This document shows, piece after piece, positions 8,101 to 16,044 of a DNA stretch of 39,440 nucleotides. This DNA comes from Mariniblastus sp. (GTDB lineage: Bacteria; Planctomycetota; Planctomycetia; Pirellulales; Pirellulaceae), in contig JABACA010000029.1 of NCBI GenBank assembly GCA_014237975.1, forward strand, positions 1 to 39,440. The letters are read 5' to 3'. How positions within the stretch are numbered: the first letter of the stretch is position 1; every line of letters starts with the position of its first letter. The notes below the pieces were generated by a model that saw nothing but the letters and a program-made list of their open reading frames with translations, had not been told where the DNA came from and did no database searches. Position numbers and translations under genes: made by a program.

Positions 8101-8431
8101 TGGGACGTGCTCACAAAATAAGGACGGACGCGAATACCAGCTAAATGTACGTTGTCATGGTCGTCGTCAAGGGATAACGCAAATGACAAGACACCCGGAT
8201 TCTACGTGATCGAACCGCGAGTCACCATTTACCCTCCCCAAAAAACGACCGCAAGGATTGCGAGGAGAATGGCTGATGGCACAGAGATACTGAAATGACA
8301 GAAGGCTGTCCAAGGTCGGGTATTCGCCCCAACAGGTAACCCGCTCATTCAGGGGGCATTTCAGTGAGCCGAGCTCGGCATTGGGGGCAGCATCGTCGTC
8401 CCCGCAAACCGTCCCGATAACGTAAACACAC

Positions 8432-8447
8432 AAAACCCCGAGGTTTT
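8432..8447 (-). terminator. Hairpin downstream of fhs, second terminator candidate
   Basis: AAAACC-CCGA-GGTTTT forms a perfect six-pair stem with a four-base loop; on either strand the stem ends in T4. It lies about 90 bases past the fhs stop and could act as a back-up or bidirectional terminator. Confidence 0.4.
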
Positions 8448-8463
8448 ATTCTTTTGAAACCTG

Positions 8464-8489
8464 AAAAAAAACGAAATCCCGAACGCGGG
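8464..8489 (-). terminator. Probable rho-independent terminator of fhs
   Basis: Read on the minus strand, CCCG-CGTT-CGGG is followed by ATTTCG and then eight T (plus-strand A8 at 8464-8471). The stem is only four GC pairs, but it is placed about 47 bases after the fhs stop. Confidence 0.45.
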
Positions 8490-8535
8490 TGGGCCCGAAA
8501 TCGCAAGAACAAAAGAGGTTGCCACTGCTAGGCGA

Positions 8536-10206
8536 CTAGAACAGTCCGGAGATGTTCCCCTCGTCGTCGATGTCAATCAACTCCGCCGAGGGAGTTGCCG
8601 GCAGACCTGGCATTCGCATGATATCTCCGGTAATGGGAACCAGGAAACCGGCACCCGACGCAATCTCGACCTGCCGAACGGTGACATTGAAACCGGTCGG
8701 TCGACCAATCAACTTGGGATCATCCGACAACGACTTTTGGGTCTTGGCAATGCAGACCGGCAAACCCTCGAGTTCAAGTTTCTTGACGCGACGCAGATCG
8801 GCCAGTGCTTGGGACGTGTAATCAACGTCATCCGCCCCGTAAATCGTTGTACAGATTTTGTGGATCTTGTCTTTAACCGGTAATGACCAATCATAGAGCG
8901 GGTGAAAATCACTTTGCCCATTATCGGCCAACTCCGCCACCGCCTGGGCCAGTTCCTCGGCACCCGCACCGCCCTGGCCCCAAACATCGGCCACGATCGC
9001 CTTCACTCCCTTGGCCGCGCTGGCCTGGACAATCGTTGAGATTTCCTCTTCGGTGTCCGTGGTAAATCGATTGATCGCGACCACCGCCTGGACGCCGTAA
9101 TTCTCCAGGTTCTCGATATGTTTTTCGAGATTCTCAATCCCCTTGGCAACCGCCTCCTGGTTGGGTTCGGTCAATTCTTTGAGATCGCCGCCCCCATGAT
9201 ATTTCAGTGCTCGAACCGTCGCCACCAAAACGACCACCGATGGCTTGAGACCTGCTCCTGCGCATTTGATATCGAAAAACTTTTCGGCCCCCAGATCACA
9301 GCCAAAACCCGCTTCGGTCACGACGTAATCTGACAAAGACAATCCCATCCTTGTCGCAATCACCGTATTGGTCCCTTGCGCGATATTGGCAAACGGTCCG
9401 CCGTGAATGATGGCCGGGGTTCCTTCAATCGTCTGGACAAGGTTGGGTTGGATCGCGTCTTTTAACAAGGCCGCCATGGCGCCGCTGGCGTTTAAATCTC
9501 GTGCGTAGACCGGCTTCCTGTCCATCGTGAAACCGACAAAGATGTTACCCAATCGTTGTTTCAAATCGGGCAAATCATCCGAAAGACAGAGGATGGCCAT
9601 GATTTCAGAGGCAGCGGTAATATCAAAACCCGTTTCCCTCGGTATGCCATTGGCCGTGCCACCCATCCCGACCATGACATACCTCAAGGCCCGGTCATTC
9701 ATATCGAAAACGCGTTTCCAGACGACCGTTCGCGAATCGATCCCGATGGAACGTGTTCGACTTTGAAGGTTGTTGTCGATCAGTGCGGAGAGCAGGTTGT
9801 GCGCCTTTTCTACTGCCGCGAAATCACCGGTGAAGTGCAAATTGATGTCTTCCATCGGTAACACCTGGGACCAGCCACCTCCGGTTGCCCCCCCCTTGAT
9901 TCCAAACACGGGACCGAGCGATGGCTCTCGCAGGACGACCGTGGTTTGCTTGCCAATCCGGTTCATGCCTTGCGTCAGACCGATGGACATCGTCGTTTTG
10001 CCTTCACCGGCCGGTGTCGGAGAAATGGCCGAAACAAGGATCAACTTGGAATTCGAGATGTTTCCGTGATCAATCAGCGACAGCGGCAGCTTGGCTTTGT
10101 AATGCCCGTATGGCTGCAGATCCTGGGTATCGATCGCGAGTTGAGATGCAATTTCCGTGACCGTCTTGAGGTTCACTTGCCGGGCAATCTCGATATCCGA
10201 TGGCAT
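8536..10206 (-). CDS. fhs: Formate--tetrahydrofolate ligase
   Basis: This enzyme makes 10-formyltetrahydrofolate from formate, ATP and tetrahydrofolate, feeding one-carbon units to purine and methionyl-tRNA formylation. The 556-residue length equals the family norm. Visible are the N-terminal MPSDIEIARQ, the nucleotide loop PTPAGEGKTT (63-72), REPSLGPVFGIKGGATGGG, the NLHFTGD segment, GPFANIAQG and the C-terminal ITGDIMRMPGLP. ATG at 10206 was chosen; an in-frame TTG at 10218 would add four residues. The upstream region contains a 20-base near-palindrome (10249-10268) that could be an operator. It appears to be monocistronic, with terminator candidates just downstream. Identification is firm. 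Confidence 0.97.
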   Translation of the reverse strand: MPSDIEIARQVNLKTVTEIASQLAIDTQDLQPYGHYKAKLPLSLIDHGNISNSKLILVSAISPTPAGEGKTTMSIGLTQGMNRIGKQTTVVLREPSLGPVFGIKGGATGGGWSQVLPMEDINLHFTGDFAAVEKAHNLLSALIDNNLQSRTRSIGIDSRTVVWKRVFDMNDRALRYVMVGMGGTANGIPRETGFDITAASEIMAILCLSDDLPDLKQRLGNIFVGFTMDRKPVYARDLNASGAMAALLKDAIQPNLVQTIEGTPAIIHGGPFANIAQGTNTVIATRMGLSLSDYVVTEAGFGCDLGAEKFFDIKCAGAGLKPSVVVLVATVRALKYHGGGDLKELTEPNQEAVAKGIENLEKHIENLENYGVQAVVAINRFTTDTEEEISTIVQASAAKGVKAIVADVWGQGGAGAEELAQAVAELADNGQSDFHPLYDWSLPVKDKIHKICTTIYGADDVDYTSQALADLRRVKKLELEGLPVCIAKTQKSLSDDPKLIGRPTGFNVTVRQVEIASGAGFLVPITGDIMRMPGLPATPSAELIDIDDEGNISGLF

Positions 10207-10530
10207 GGGTTGTTCCAAGTCATTTAGGGGCTAAAACGGCTGTAACTTATTCATAACATGTTGTGAATTCAAGCGAAAACATGCCTGAAACGGTATGATT
10301 TTCGCCGTAGTCCTCTTTGTTTATTTTCGACAAATTCGCCTGTTCAGCTCCAATGGGATCGGCCCAACCTCGAGTTGGTAACCAAAAAAAAGACCTTTCC
10401 CAGCTGTCTGCCCGTCGATGAGTTGGGCAGTTTTGATAGAAAAAAATTGCTTTTGCCCAATAAACCCCCAATGAACTCGGTGGCCGGACGAATACAAAGC
10501 AACAGATGATGGTCCCGTTGGAAAAAAAGC
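10207..10530. other. Divergent promoter region between fhs and the TraB-like gene
   Basis: This 324-base stretch separates two divergently transcribed genes. Apart from the near-palindrome at 10249-10268 it shows several A-rich tracts (10381-10390, 10440-10446) and no supported open frame. Confidence 0.4.
10249..10268. promoter_or_regulatory. 20-bp near-palindrome upstream of fhs
   Basis: ATTCATAACATGTTGTGAAT is self-complementary at 18 of 20 positions, centred on ACATGT. It begins 43 bases upstream of the fhs start codon, a typical place for a dimeric repressor site. The binding protein is unknown. Confidence 0.4.
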
Positions 10531-11553
10531 ATGAAATCTCAACGTCTCAAGAACCTCTTGTTGCTTACCGCCTTTTCAATTTATTCCGGCAATGGTTTGT
10601 TTGCACAAAACCCGGCCGAATTGACGGATCGGAGCGGCCAAACGGACGCTTCGGCGGTAGAGACCAAAACGAAACAAAACCAGGCGACCCGGTTTATCAG
10701 GCTCCAACGGGACGCATCGGGCAACCCAGTCGCCCTGCAAACCTCGATCACTCGTTACCAGGATAAAACGGGAAAGATCTTAGTTGATTTAGTGGGCGCC
10801 GTGCACATCGGAGAAGCCGACTATTACAAACGTTTGAATCAGCAATTCACCCAGTACGATGTGGTCCTATACGAGCTGGTCGCACCCGAGGGAACTCGGA
10901 TTCCGAAGGGTGGCCGAACCGATTCCAGCAACCCACTCTCCTGGCTACAAGCCTCCATGAAAAACATGTTGGGTCTCGAATCCCAACTGGAACTCATTGA
11001 CTACCAATCAAAGAATTTGAAGCACGCTGACCTGTCACCGAAGCAGATGGCAACCCGCATGGCCGAACGGGGAGATACTCCGATAACCGTAGGCCTGTCA
11101 GCCGTAGCCGACATCCTCAGGCAACAAAACCTGGCCCAGCGGCAAGCAGCTTCTGAAACCGACTCAGCCCCGGTCGCCAGCTTACCGGAGTTGATGGATT
11201 TGTTGGGACAACCATTGGAACTCAAGAAGATGCTGGCCGCTCAGTTTACCGATTCCGGTGACCTGTCAAACAAGCTGGGTGCGACGTTGAACCAGTTATT
11301 GATCGTCGACCGCAATCAAGCAGCGGTCCAGGTCCTGGAGGAATCGATTCAGGATGGCAAACAAAAAATTGCCATCTTTTACGGTGCCGCGCACCTGCCC
11401 GATTTTGAACAACGCCTGACCGAAAAACTGGCCCTGAAAAAAACAAACCACATCTGGGTCGATGCCTGGGATTTGACCACCGCACCCCGCGGCAACCAAC
11501 TATCCGATCCAGCCTCGGCACTGCTGAAATTAATGGAGTTGATTGATAACTAG
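10531..11553 (+). CDS. Secreted TraB/PrgY/Tiki-like protein
   Basis: The 340-residue protein has a signal peptide (MKSQRLKNLLLLTAFSI..., cleavage likely after GLFA). Two GxxH-type motifs typical of the TraB/PrgY/Tiki/ChaN-like superfamily follow: GAVHIGEADYY (His 92) and YGAAHLPDF (His 288), together with an acidic YELVAPEG segment (113-121). Superfamily members include the Tiki metalloproteases and the enterococcal pheromone regulator PrgY; the precise substrate here cannot be told. Planctomycete genomes commonly encode such exported versions. It is transcribed divergently from fhs, and the next gene follows 132 bases later on the same strand. The ATG at 10531 lies a few bases after an A-rich stretch with only a weak ribosome-binding site. 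Confidence 0.8.
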   Translation: MKSQRLKNLLLLTAFSIYSGNGLFAQNPAELTDRSGQTDASAVETKTKQNQATRFIRLQRDASGNPVALQTSITRYQDKTGKILVDLVGAVHIGEADYYKRLNQQFTQYDVVLYELVAPEGTRIPKGGRTDSSNPLSWLQASMKNMLGLESQLELIDYQSKNLKHADLSPKQMATRMAERGDTPITVGLSAVADILRQQNLAQRQAASETDSAPVASLPELMDLLGQPLELKKMLAAQFTDSGDLSNKLGATLNQLLIVDRNQAAVQVLEESIQDGKQKIAIFYGAAHLPDFEQRLTEKLALKKTNHIWVDAWDLTTAPRGNQLSDPASALLKLMELIDN

Positions 11554-11685
11554 AACTCCTCCAGATAAAAAGGGAATACGGCCTTGCCTGCGCCCAACAG
11601 AGAACAATCCTGTTGCCAACCCATTTAAGCTAATCTTATCCGACCGCAAACTTTTCAACCAAACTGGACTTAAAGGGTACTGCCG

Positions 11686-12345
11686 ATGAAAACTTATCCC
11701 CCCAAAAGAAAACCACGCAAAACGGTCAAATCTCGCGAAGTGACCGGGGCGCCCAAATGGGTATTGATTGGGGTATCTGTCATTACGGGCAGCATTGTCA
11801 TGTCTGGCATGATGTTTCTAGGCTGTGGTTTTCAGGCCCAGGTCTCCGGGATCACCGATGGCGGATCCAGTTGGTGGACGCGGTCGGACGATCCGACACC
11901 CGGGATCCACAGCGCGGCGGTCAGCATGACTACGCTTTTTAGCGGACCAGAAGAAGGTGTCACATTCGTTGTCTGGTCGGACTTGGCCAATCGCGGTGGA
12001 GACGGCGGAAGTAACAGTGGCAACATGTTGAACGGGAATAAAAATCGGGGCGCGTCGCATGTGGGCCGCCACACGGCTCCTGGTCGTGAACCAATCGGGT
12101 TTACAGCAGAGACCAAAGACGGGGTCACTGGGACCATTCGGTTTGGCGACACGACCTACGATTTCGCCAACGGGAAACTGTTCCTGGTTTCGTCGCAGCA
12201 GCAACCTGCCGAGATACTGCAACTCGATGTCGACACCACGAAGATGCCTGACGAGACGGAGTCGCTAATGGAATTCGCAAAAGAGAACGAGGCGATCCAG
12301 GCGTTCTTCGAGAAAAACAAGCCGCTTCCGGCTGAGGATCAATAG
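11686..12345 (+). CDS. Membrane-anchored protein of unknown function
   Basis: I do not recognise this 219-residue protein. It has a basic N-terminus (residues 1-24, many Lys and Arg), one hydrophobic segment (about 25-48, WVLIGVSVITGSIVMSG then FLGCGF), a Gly/Ser/Asn-rich linker around 100-125, and a beta-rich C-terminal part (TIRFGDTTYDFANGKLFLVSS) ending in a charged helix. One-pass topology with an exported C-terminal domain is likely. The Gly-Cys near the end of the hydrophobic segment resembles a lipobox, but the long basic N-terminus and the FLGC context make this uncertain. ATG at 11686 follows AAAGGG at a suitable distance. It ends 29 bases before the convergent uup gene. Confidence 0.75.
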   Translation: MKTYPPKRKPRKTVKSREVTGAPKWVLIGVSVITGSIVMSGMMFLGCGFQAQVSGITDGGSSWWTRSDDPTPGIHSAAVSMTTLFSGPEEGVTFVVWSDLANRGGDGGSNSGNMLNGNKNRGASHVGRHTAPGREPIGFTAETKDGVTGTIRFGDTTYDFANGKLFLVSSQQQPAEILQLDVDTTKMPDETESLMEFAKENEAIQAFFEKNKPLPAEDQ

Positions 12346-12374
12346 CGGGCTCGGCGACTCCCTGCCCGGTTCGG

Positions 12375-14189
12375 TCAGGGCGCCAGCTGTTCCAGTTCTT
12401 CCCAACGGGCATAGGCCGTTTCGAGTTCCGTCTCCAGTGATTTCAACTCTTGCTGACGGGTAGCGATGACGGCTCCCTCCTGCTTGAAAAACTCGGGCTT
12501 CGCCATTTCATCGTGAATCTGCTGGATCGACTGCTCCAACTGCTCGATTTGCCCGGGCAAAGACTCCAGCTCCTGTTTCTCCTTGTATTTCAACTTGCGG
12601 GGTCGCTCCGCTGCCGTCGACGATTTGACCGTCGCCTTTGGCTTGGCCGTTTTTGCCTGTACCGTTTCCGGCACTTGGCCGCCGGACTCCCTTTGCCTTA
12701 GCCAATCATCGTAACCGCCGTCGTATTCTTTCAGTTGGGTTTGGCCGTCAGCGCCCGCTTCAAACACGAAACTGTTACTGACCACATTATTCAAGAACGC
12801 CCGGTCGTGGCTGACCAACAGCACCGTCCCGGAAAACTGCACCAGGCGCTCTTCCAAAACTTCCAACGTCTCGGTATCGAGATCGTTGGTCGGTTCATCG
12901 AGGACAATCAGATTGGCCGGTTTGGCAAACAGCTTGGCCAACAAGATCCGGTTTCGTTCACCCCCGGAAAGAAATTTAACCTGGGTCCGCGCCCGCTCCG
13001 GCGTAAACAGGAACTGCTGGAGATAACCGATCAGGTGAATTTTCTGTTCACCCATCTGAATATGGTCGTATCCATCCCCGACGTTGTCATAAATCGTCTG
13101 TTCCGGATCGAGTTGCTCCCGCAATTGATCGAAATAGGCAATCTGTAAATTAACCCCCATTCGGACGCGTCCCTGATCCGGTTTCAACTGGCCCAACAGG
13201 ATTTTCAGCAGGGTGCTCTTGCCAACGCCATTGGGCCCGATAATTCCGACCTTGTCTCCCCGCATCACGGACGCCGTAAAATCCTGGATGATCGGCTGAT
13301 CGGCATAGGAAAAACAGACGTCGGTGGCCTCGATCACCCGATTTCCACTCCGCTGACCGGCCGTCAGTTTTAACGACGAGGTGCCCACTTTCTCTCTTCG
13401 CTCAACCCGTTCCTGTCGCATTTTTTCCAGCATCCGGACACGGCCTTCGTTGCGAGTCCGGCGGGCCTTGATTCCCTGGCGAATCCAGACTTCTTCCTCT
13501 GCCAATTTCTTGTCAAACAACTCGTTCTGCTTCTCTTCGGCGGCCAGGGCCTGTTCCTTGCGTTGCAGGAACGTACCGTAGTCGCAGGACCAGTCGTAAA
13601 TCTTGCCTCGATCAATTTCGATAATCCGGTTGGCAACTCGCCGCAGGAATTCCCGGTCATGCGTCACAAAGATCAGGGTGCCTGACCATTTCAGCAGAAA
13701 CTGTTCCAACCATTCGATCGCCTGGATATCCAGGTGGTTGGTCGGCTCGTCCAACAACAGCAGGTCCGGAGATTTGACCAGTGCCTGGGCCAGCAGGACA
13801 CGCCGTTTCATTCCGGTGGACAGGCTGGAAAACTCCAGACCCGGCTGCAACTCCATGCGGGACAGGACCTGCTGGACCTGGTTATCGGCTTGCCAATCCA
13901 CTTGCTCCAGTCCGGCCAACCCCTGGCGGACAACATCGGTAATCGTCCCCCCCCCAACCTCGGGCACATCCTGGCTGAGCATCGCGGAACGGGAGCCAGG
14001 ATCAAAATGAATCGTACCCGAATCAGGTTCGATCGACCCGGCCATCAGTTTCATCAAGGTTGTCTTTCCCGCTCCATTTCGACCCAGCAGCCCAATCCGC
14101 TGCTTTCGATCAATGTGACAACTTACTTCGTCCAGCAGGGCAGGACCGCGGTAACGGATCGACAGATCTTTGATGGTTAAAAGGGGCAT
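12375..14189 (-). CDS. uup: ABC-F family ATPase Uup
   Basis: This 604-residue cytosolic protein has two ABC ATPase domains without membrane segments. Domain 1 has Walker A GRNGAGKTT, signature LSTGMKRR and Walker B LLLLDEPTNHLD. Domain 2 has GPNGVGKST, LSGGERNR and LIVLDEPTNDLD. The last about 75 residues form a basic and then heptad-type coiled coil (KYKEKQELESLPGQIEQL onward), characteristic of Uup within the ABC-F family. ABC-F proteins act on ribosomes, and Uup has also been linked to branched DNA and transposon excision. The start MPLLTIKDLSIRY at ATG 14189 was chosen; the frame extends to 14246, but the added residues have no homology-like character. It converges with the membrane protein at 12345. 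Confidence 0.94.
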   Translation of the reverse strand: MPLLTIKDLSIRYRGPALLDEVSCHIDRKQRIGLLGRNGAGKTTLMKLMAGSIEPDSGTIHFDPGSRSAMLSQDVPEVGGGTITDVVRQGLAGLEQVDWQADNQVQQVLSRMELQPGLEFSSLSTGMKRRVLLAQALVKSPDLLLLDEPTNHLDIQAIEWLEQFLLKWSGTLIFVTHDREFLRRVANRIIEIDRGKIYDWSCDYGTFLQRKEQALAAEEKQNELFDKKLAEEEVWIRQGIKARRTRNEGRVRMLEKMRQERVERREKVGTSSLKLTAGQRSGNRVIEATDVCFSYADQPIIQDFTASVMRGDKVGIIGPNGVGKSTLLKILLGQLKPDQGRVRMGVNLQIAYFDQLREQLDPEQTIYDNVGDGYDHIQMGEQKIHLIGYLQQFLFTPERARTQVKFLSGGERNRILLAKLFAKPANLIVLDEPTNDLDTETLEVLEERLVQFSGTVLLVSHDRAFLNNVVSNSFVFEAGADGQTQLKEYDGGYDDWLRQRESGGQVPETVQAKTAKPKATVKSSTAAERPRKLKYKEKQELESLPGQIEQLEQSIQQIHDEMAKPEFFKQEGAVIATRQQELKSLETELETAYARWEELEQLAP

Positions 14190-14378
14190 GAAAACCGGTG
14201 GCGTCGCGTGAGCATGGATTGATAATGAAGAAATAAAATAGGCCAACCACGACGATCGTAAAATGGCCAGTCCGGCTAAAAAACAGCGTTCTTACCTTTT
14301 TTGCCGATCGCGCGATTGGCGAAACGACCGTAAGAACGATAGAATTTGGCGAAGTTGCGACCCTTTACGAGCAAAACG

Positions 14379-15719
14379 ATGAAAATTGACATCCCCGCTA
14401 AACCCGTTTCTTGCCTGGTAGTAACCACCGTCCTGTTGATTTCTATCCTCTCGGTCCATCCCGCCTGCGCCATGTTCCAGAAAGCGAATTACGACGAGTC
14501 GAAGGTACCCGCCTTCGAGCTTCCCGCCGTGCTGAAAACGGACGATGGCAAGGCGGTCCAGACGTACCATCAGTGGACCGAGGTCCGCCAGCCGGAAATC
14601 CTGGAACTTTTTCGCCAGCACGTCTATGGCCGCGTACCCGATGTGCCATTTGAAACGGAATTCGAAATCGTTGAATCCGACGACGACGCAAATCCACCTG
14701 TTCCGGGCGCCCTGCGGAGGCAGGTCAATATCAAGGTGCGGGCGAACGGGCAGGAAAAAGTGTTCCGGATGCTGATCTATTTACCCCGGCAATCCGACGG
14801 ACCGATCCCCTGTTTCCTCAGCCTGAATTTCGATGGCAACCACGCGATTGTCGACGATCCGGCGGTGCTGGTAACCGACAGCTGGGTGCGAAACCTGGCC
14901 GACCGGGGAATTACCAATAACCGGACGAGTGACTCGTTGCGAGGAATCAAAAAGTCCCGCTGGCCGGTCGAAGAGATCGTCCGCCGTGGTTACGGCCTGG
15001 CCACGATCTATTACGGCGATATCGACCCGGACTACCATGATCAATTCCAGAATGGCGTGCACGCCATTCTGGACAAACCGGGCGAGGATCGTCCCGACGA
15101 CGGCTGGGGCTCGATCGCCGCCTGGGCCTGGGGCCTGAGCCGGGCACTGGACTACTTTGAAACGGCCCCACAGATCGACGCCGAGCGGATCGCCTTGCTC
15201 GGTCATTCCCGGTTGGGCAAAACGGCCCTCTGGGCCGGTGCCAATGACCCTCGGTTCGCCATTGTGATCTCCAACAACTCAGGCTGTGGAGGTGCCGCCC
15301 TTAGCCGGCGTGAATTTGGCGAAACGGTGGCGCGAATTAACAAGGTCTTTCCGCACTGGTTCTGCTCCAATTTCCATTCCTATGGTCAACGAGTTAACGA
15401 GCTGCCGGTCGATCAACACTTGCTGATCGCCGCCATCGCGCCACGGCCCGTCTACGTGGCCAGTGCCTCGGACGACCGCTGGGCCGATCCCCGCGGTGAA
15501 TTCCTGGCCCTCAAAGCAGCCTCCCCCGCTTACGCCTTGTGTGGACGGGACGACTTGTCCGAAACGGAAATGCCGCCGGTCAACCAGTCGGTCGGCCAGC
15601 AGATGGGTTACCATCTCCGCCAGGGCAAGCACGATGTCACCCCGTTTGACTGGCAATGCTTCATGGACTTTGCAGACCGGCATTTCCAAATTGACGCTGG
15701 AAATGGTGGTGAGAAATAA
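14379..15719 (+). CDS. Secreted CE15-type glucuronoyl methylesterase-like hydrolase
   Basis: The 446-residue protein has a signal peptide (about residues 1-31, ending in HPACA). It shows the bacterial CE15 pattern: a nucleophile elbow GHSRLGK (Ser 277), ISNNSGCGGAALSRR, FPHWFC, LPVDQH, IAPRPVYVASASDDRWADP and a late His in GKHDVTPFDW (His 418). CE15 esterases cut the ester between glucuronic acid on xylan and lignin alcohols; marine relatives may act on other uronic-acid-containing glycans. The ATG at 14379 is preferred over a TTG at 14346, since it gives a normal signal peptide. The sulfatase at 16045-17937, 2 kb away on the opposite strand, suggests a shared polysaccharide substrate. Confidence 0.9.
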   Translation: MKIDIPAKPVSCLVVTTVLLISILSVHPACAMFQKANYDESKVPAFELPAVLKTDDGKAVQTYHQWTEVRQPEILELFRQHVYGRVPDVPFETEFEIVESDDDANPPVPGALRRQVNIKVRANGQEKVFRMLIYLPRQSDGPIPCFLSLNFDGNHAIVDDPAVLVTDSWVRNLADRGITNNRTSDSLRGIKKSRWPVEEIVRRGYGLATIYYGDIDPDYHDQFQNGVHAILDKPGEDRPDDGWGSIAAWAWGLSRALDYFETAPQIDAERIALLGHSRLGKTALWAGANDPRFAIVISNNSGCGGAALSRREFGETVARINKVFPHWFCSNFHSYGQRVNELPVDQHLLIAAIAPRPVYVASASDDRWADPRGEFLALKAASPAYALCGRDDLSETEMPPVNQSVGQQMGYHLRQGKHDVTPFDWQCFMDFADRHFQIDAGNGGEK

Positions 15720-15786
15720 ACCCCCACGCTTTCAGCCGATCGATACTGAATGGGTTTTTGCCTCCCAACACGAAAGGGACCCGGTG

Positions 15787-15984
15787 ATGAAACCGGAAGA
15801 GATGGAGCAGGCCATCATTGGCAACCTGCCCGATAAAACGGGTCGATCATTGGAAGAGTGGTTCGCCGTATTGCGCGATTCCGAACTGACCGATAAACGT
15901 GAACTGAAAGAGCATCTCAAGTCGGATCACGGTGTGGGCCATTTCCAGGCGCAAACGATCGTCAAACGCTACCTACTCCAATGA
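15787..15984 (+). CDS. Small DUF4287-like protein
   Basis: This 65-residue protein resembles the DUF4287 domain: a short helix, KTGRSLEEWFAVLRD, a charged helix with LKSDHGVGHFQAQTIV and a C-terminal KRYLLQ. The family is found alone or fused to DUF5655-type domains; function is unknown. The open frame extends upstream into the esterase gene, but the ATG at 15787, with AAGGGA a few bases upstream, yields a compact domain of normal size. It follows the esterase by 67 bases on the same strand and converges with the sulfatase gene. Confidence 0.75.
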   Translation: MKPEEMEQAIIGNLPDKTGRSLEEWFAVLRDSELTDKRELKEHLKSDHGVGHFQAQTIVKRYLLQ

Positions 15985-16044
15985 CCCGGGACCGGAGACT
16001 CCTTTTAAACAACCGACGTTTGGTCCATCCCGAGCCTCTGCCCA

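Larger units (their letters stand above)
8101..8535. other. Gene-free stretch between fhs and the NHLP-like peptide gene
   Basis: This 435-base region lies downstream of fhs (minus strand) and upstream of the NHLP-like gene. It contains two hairpin candidates close to the fhs end (entered separately) and no convincing open frame. A Cys-containing 88-codon frame at 8167-8433 begins with TTG inside one of the hairpins and was not accepted. Confidence 0.4.

Noticed and set aside
8167..8433. 88-codon Cys-containing minus-strand frame considered as a second peptide precursor
   Set aside because: It begins with TTG inside a terminator-like hairpin, lacks a ribosome-binding site, and shows no leader pattern.
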